DNA of 64,000 nt, taken from Pseudomonas sp. p1(2021b) (GTDB lineage: Bacteria; Pseudomonadota; Gammaproteobacteria; Pseudomonadales; Pseudomonadaceae). Position 1 is the first letter of the stretch; each line of letters opens with the position of its first letter. Made by a program: the position numbers and the translations under genes. Positions 59,645 to 64,000 of the stretch are shown in pieces. The notes below the pieces were generated by a model, which saw nothing but the letters and a program-made list of their open reading frames with translations, did not search any database and had not been told where the DNA came from. The stretch covers positions 817,001 through 881,000 of the forward strand of contig NZ_CP083746.1 in the NCBI RefSeq assembly GCF_020151015.1, in the 5' to 3' direction.

Positions 59645-60520
59645 GTGACTGATGTTGCAGGGGCTTCGAAATCCACGATGGGCACGCTTTACGTGGTCGC
59701 CACGCCGATCGGCAACCTCGAGGACATGAGTGCACGGGCCCTCAAGGTGCTGGCCAACGTGGCGCTGATCGCCGCCGAGGATACCCGTCACTCGGTGCGC
59801 CTGCTCCAGCACTTCGGCATCGATACACCTCTGGCCGCCTGCCATGAACACAACGAGCGCGACGAGGGTGGGCGCTTCATCACCCGCCTGCTGGCGGGCG
59901 ACGACGTGGCCTTGGTGTCCGACGCGGGCACGCCGTTGATTTCCGACCCCGGCTACCACCTCGTGCGCCAGGCGCGCGCCGCCGGGGTGCAGGTGGTGCC
60001 GGTGCCGGGCGCTTGCGCCTTGATCGCCGCGTTGTCTGCGGCCGGCCTGCCGTCGGACCGGTTCATCTTCGAAGGGTTCCTGCCCGCCAAGGCGGCTGGC
60101 CGTCGCGCTCGCCTCGAGCAGGTCAAGGAGGAGCCGCGCACCTTGATCTTCTACGAGGCGCCGCACCGTATCCTCGAGTGCCTGGAAGACATGGAAGCGG
60201 TATTCGGCGCACAGCGCCCGGCGGTGCTGGGCCGTGAGCTGACCAAGGCCTTCGAGACGCTCAAGGGGTTGCCGTTGGGTGAGTTGCGTGCCTTCGTCGC
60301 AGGCGACAGCAACCAACAGCGTGGTGAGTGCGTGGTTCTGGTGGGTGGCTGGAGTGCTCCCGAGGACGAGCAGGCAATCAGCAGCGAAGCGCAGCGCGTG
60401 CTGGACCTGCTGCTGGCGGAGCTGCCACTCAAGCGTGCGGCTGCGCTGGCGGCGGAAATCACCGGTGTGCGCAAGAACCTGCTCTATCAGGTGGCATTGG
60501 AAAAACAAAAAGCGCAGTAG
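59645..60520 (+). CDS. rsmI: 16S rRNA 2'-O-ribose C1402 methyltransferase RsmI
   Basis: RsmI methylates the ribose of C1402 in 16S rRNA. The 291-residue product has the tetrapyrrole-methylase fold: VVATPIGNLEDMSARAL, IAAEDTRHSVRLL, VSDAGTPLISDPGY and FEGFLPAK. The start is a GTG at 59645; a TACAAT (59607-59612) upstream may be the -10. RsmH, which also modifies C1402, lies 2 kb downstream. Divergent from lpoA, as in E. coli. Confidence 0.95.
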   Translation: MTDVAGASKSTMGTLYVVATPIGNLEDMSARALKVLANVALIAAEDTRHSVRLLQHFGIDTPLAACHEHNERDEGGRFITRLLAGDDVALVSDAGTPLISDPGYHLVRQARAAGVQVVPVPGACALIAALSAAGLPSDRFIFEGFLPAKAAGRRARLEQVKEEPRTLIFYEAPHRILECLEDMEAVFGAQRPAVLGRELTKAFETLKGLPLGELRAFVAGDSNQQRGECVVLVGGWSAPEDEQAISSEAQRVLDLLLAELPLKRAAALAAEITGVRKNLLYQVALEKQKAQ

Positions 60521-60585
60521 TGGCAAAGTGACATAGTTCATCGAGTCACTTGTTCTTGGGCGCCTGTGCCGTTAACCTTGTCGGC

Positions 60586-60945
60586 GGAGAGTCGATTGGA
60601 CAGTCGCTGCCTTCTTTTGTTCCGCAAAAGAGGGGGGAGGAAAGTCCGGGCTCCATAGGGCAGAGTGCCAGGTAACGCCTGGGGGGCGCGAGCCTACGGA
60701 AAGTGCCACAGAAAACAACCGCCTAAGCACTTCGGTGCCGGTAAGGGTGAAAAGGTGCGGTAAGAGCGCACCGCGCGACTGGTAACAGTTCGTGGCTAGG
60801 TAAACCCCACTCGGAGCAAGACCAAATAGGGTTCCATACGGCGTGGCCCGCGTCGGAACCGGGTAGGTTGCTAAAGGCGTCCAGTGATGGCCGTCGTAGA
60901 GGAATGACTGTCCTCGACAGAACCCGGCTTACAGATCGACTCTCC
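60586..60945 (+). ncRNA. rnpB: RNase P RNA (M1 RNA, type A)
   Basis: RNase P RNA trims the 5' end of tRNA precursors. The ends pair to form P1: GGAGAGTCGAT (60586-60596) with ATCGACTCTCC (60935-60945). Conserved regions are visible: GAGGAAAGTCCGGGCTCC near 60636 (CR I), ACAGAA with AACCGCC near 60709, GCGCACCGCG near 60767, GGTAAACCCC near 60799 and CAGAACCCGGCTTACAG near 60918 (CR V). The usual length is 350-380 bases. A weak promoter TTGTTC, 16 bases, TTAACC fits a start at 60586. An imperfect hairpin at 61027-61057 followed by GATTTTT could be its terminator. Confidence 0.95.
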
Positions 60946-61152
60946 ACCTCCTTCCTTCCCTGCTTGAATCGTCAGCAGATACGTCCCGGTAATACCAAAA
61001 AAATCTTACTCTTAATAAATCACTTTAAGTTCTCACTCTATCCGCTTGAGTGAACTTGATTTTTCCCGCCAGTTTTTCCTTCCGGTAATGCTTCCTCCTT
61101 CCTTTGTTGCGCTAAATCTCCGTCCTATAAGGGATTTCCTTCTGAACGTGCC

Positions 61153-61181
61153 TTGACGGTGTGCCGGACGGATTCCTATAG
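61153..61181 (+). promoter_or_regulatory. Sigma-70 promoter of the dcw cluster (mraZ)
   Basis: TTGACG, 17 bases, CTATAG. Predicted start near 61188, just before the MraZ boxes. As in E. coli, this would be the main entry promoter for the division genes. Confidence 0.75.
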
Positions 61182-61190
61182 TGTGCGCAA

Positions 61191-61215
61191 GTGGCAGAAA
61201 GTGGGATGAAGTGGG
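61191..61215 (+). promoter_or_regulatory. Three MraZ-binding repeats
   Basis: GTGGC, GTGGG and GTGGG start at 61191, 61201 and 61211, spaced exactly 10 bases. MraZ in E. coli binds TGGGN repeats with 5-base spacers near its own promoter and represses the operon. The first box has C in place of G. Confidence 0.75.
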
Positions 61216-61257
61216 TTTTCTGACACAAAAAAGCTAACATTGTGGGGAATCGCAGCC

Positions 61258-61713
61258 GTGTTCCGCGGAGCTAACGCCGTCAGCCTCGATGCAAAGGGCC
61301 GACTCGCCATGCCGAGTCGGTACCGTGACGAGCTCGATTCGCGTTGCAATGGTCAATTGATCGTGACCATCGACGCGGTGGACCCCTGCTTGTGTGTTTA
61401 TCCCCTCGATGAGTGGGAACAGATAGAAGCCAAGTTGCGTGCCTTGCCGTCGCTGCGTGAGGAAAACCGCCGTTTGCAGCGTTTGCTGATCGGTAATGCG
61501 GTGGACCTGGAGCTCGATGGCAGTGGCCGTTTCCTGGTACCGCCCCGCCTGCGCGAATACGCCAAGCTCGACAAGAAGGCGATGCTGGTGGGGCAGCTGA
61601 ACAAATTCCAGCTGTGGGATGAGGATGCCTGGAACGCGGTTTCGGCAGCTGATCTTGCAGCTATCCAACAACCGGGCGCCATGCCCGACGATTTGCGTGA
61701 CCTGATCCTGTGA
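61258..61713 (+). CDS. mraZ: Transcriptional regulator MraZ
   Basis: MraZ is a ring-forming AbrB-like DNA-binding protein that controls the dcw cluster. The 151-residue product begins [20 protein letters not shown], with the second AbrB unit as [19 protein letters not shown]. The GTG at 61258 gives this standard start; an in-frame upstream extension has no support. GGGGA upstream acts as a ribosome-binding site. The stop overlaps rsmH. Confidence 0.95.
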   Translation: MFRGANAVSLDAKGRLAMPSRYRDELDSRCNGQLIVTIDAVDPCLCVYPLDEWEQIEAKLRALPSLREENRRLQRLLIGNAVDLELDGSGRFLVPPRLREYAKLDKKAMLVGQLNKFQLWDEDAWNAVSAADLAAIQQPGAMPDDLRDLIL

Positions 61714-62653
61714 CGATAGATAGCGGCTTCAACCACATCACCGTGCTGCTCGACGAGGCTGTCGAGGCATTGGCCCTGCGCGCCGACGGTTGCTATCTGG
61801 ACGGCACGTTCGGCCGGGGTGGGCATAGCCGCCTGATCCTCAGCAAGCTCGGGCCGCAAGGGCGGCTGCTGGGCTTCGACAAAGATCCACAAGCGATTGC
61901 CACGGGGCAAGCGCTGGCGGCCGAAGACGGCCGCTTTGTCATTGTGCAGCGCAGCTTTGCCGAGATGGGCGATGAAGTCGCCCAGCGTGGCTTGGACGGC
62001 AAGGTCAGCGGCGTACTGCTCGACCTGGGCGTGTCGTCGCCGCAGCTGGACGACCCGGAGCGCGGCTTCAGCTTCCTCAATGATGGCCCTTTGGATATGC
62101 GCATGAACCCGGACCAGGGCATCAGCGCTGCCGAGTTCATTGCCACCGCGCCCGAAGAAGAAATCGCTCGTGTCTTCAAAGAGTACGGCGAAGAGCGTTT
62201 CGCCAAGCGCATGGCGCGCGCCGTGGTGCAGCGCCGCGAGCAGCAACCGTTCACCCGCACGGGCGACCTGGCCGAAGTCCTCAAGGTCGCCAACCCGGCC
62301 TGGGAGAAGGGCAAGAACCCGGCGACCCGCGCTTTCCAGGGCCTACGCATCCATGTCAACAACGAACTGGGCGACCTGGAGGCGGGCCTGGAGGCTGCTA
62401 TCGAGGCGCTGGAAGTCGGTGGCCGCCTGGCGGTGATCAGCTTCCACTCGCTCGAAGATCGCATCGTCAAACTGTTCATGCGCAAGCTGGCCAAGGGCGA
62501 GGCGGACAACCTGCCGCGCAACCTGCCGGTGCAGCACAAGGTGTTCGAGCCGAAGATCCGCCTGATCGGCAAGGCGCAGTTCGCCTCTGAAGCCGAACTC
62601 AAGGCCAACCCGCGGGCGCGCAGCGCCGTCATGCGGGTGGCGGAGAAATTGCG

Positions 62654-62657
<4 letters not shown>
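61710..62657 (+). CDS. rsmH: 16S rRNA m4C1402 methyltransferase RsmH
   Basis: RsmH (MraW) puts the N4 methyl on C1402 of 16S rRNA. The 315-residue product starts [15 protein letters not shown], and has [13 protein letters not shown] (SAM site), [20 protein letters not shown] and [18 protein letters not shown]. It starts with GTG, overlapping the mraZ stop by TGA. Overlap with ftsL follows. Working on the same nucleotide as RsmI upstream is notable but normal. Confidence 0.97.

Positions 62658-64000
<1,343 letters not shown>

Larger units (their letters stand above)
60946..61257. other. Gap between rnpB and mraZ with dcw promoter
   Basis: About 310 bases, AT-richer in the middle. It holds a possible rnpB terminator (AAGTTCTCACTC with GAGTGAACTT, 61027-61057), the mraZ promoter (61153-61181) and three MraZ boxes (61191-61215). 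No gene seen. Confidence 0.6.

Overview
The window is about 64 kb of high-GC chromosome from a fluorescent pseudomonad, most likely of the Pseudomonas putida group. The evidence is the protein sequences (AlgD to AlgF, AlgW, DauBAR, MdeRAB, SspAB, the dcw genes), gene orders that match blocks known from P. aeruginosa and P. putida, and many REP palindromes of the Pseudomonas type. Nearly all of it is core genome. Families and gene names come from recognising sequences and synteny; no database search was possible.

Layout. (1) 1-15452: the alginate operon on the minus strand, algD-alg8-alg44-algK-algE-algG-algX-algL-algI-algJ-algF, with algF cut by the window edge and algA presumably beyond it. 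A long leader, an AlgU-type promoter and a candidate AlgR box precede algD. (2) 15453-20561: yaaA, a secreted NodB-like protein that has lost its first metal-binding motif, a PIN-PhoH ATPase, and moaCDE. (3) 20562-28138: an amino-acid binding protein, dauR/dauA/dauB for D-amino-acid (D-Arg) catabolism, a frameshifted IS110-family element sitting inside a REP, the RNA helicase rhlB, and a carboxylesterase. (4) 28139-32630: aapJQMP amino-acid ABC transporter behind a sigma-54 promoter. (5) 32746-38095: algW (the protease that starts release of AlgU, and so feeds back on region 1), a Nif3-like protein, cysD and cysNC. (6) 38096-39605: a small accessory patch with a secreted stand-alone S74 chaperone domain, a candidate 28-residue peptide, and a small lipoprotein in AT-richer DNA. 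(7) 39606-44260: mdeR/mdeA/mdeB for methionine degradation. (8) 44398-50491: zapG, a hydrolase, trpS, zapE, an AraC/GlxA regulator and an aldo-keto reductase. (9) 50749-57640: rplM-rpsI, petABC (cytochrome bc1), sspAB, a YgdR-like lipoprotein, then dolP-diaA-yraN-lpoA. (10) 59645-64000: rsmI, rnpB (RNase P RNA) and the start of the division/cell-wall cluster mraZ-rsmH-ftsL-ftsI, with ftsI cut by the edge.

How parts work together. AlgD makes GDP-mannuronate; Alg8/Alg44 polymerise it under c-di-GMP control; AlgG, AlgX, AlgL, AlgI, AlgJ and AlgF epimerise, acetylate and edit it in the periplasm; AlgK and AlgE export it. AlgW, encoded 18 kb away, would activate AlgU by starting cleavage of MucA. 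Nitrogen and sulfur scavenging is a second theme: aapJQMP, dau genes, mde genes and cysDNC.

The best leads are: a REP palindrome that lies in frame inside the signal peptide of algK; a shared operator-like 18-mer overlapping the predicted -10 of both the dau operon and the neighbouring binding-protein gene; the REP-targeted IS110 copy; the exported S74 domain; and the metal-site-degenerate deacetylase. I found no clearly new multi-gene system.
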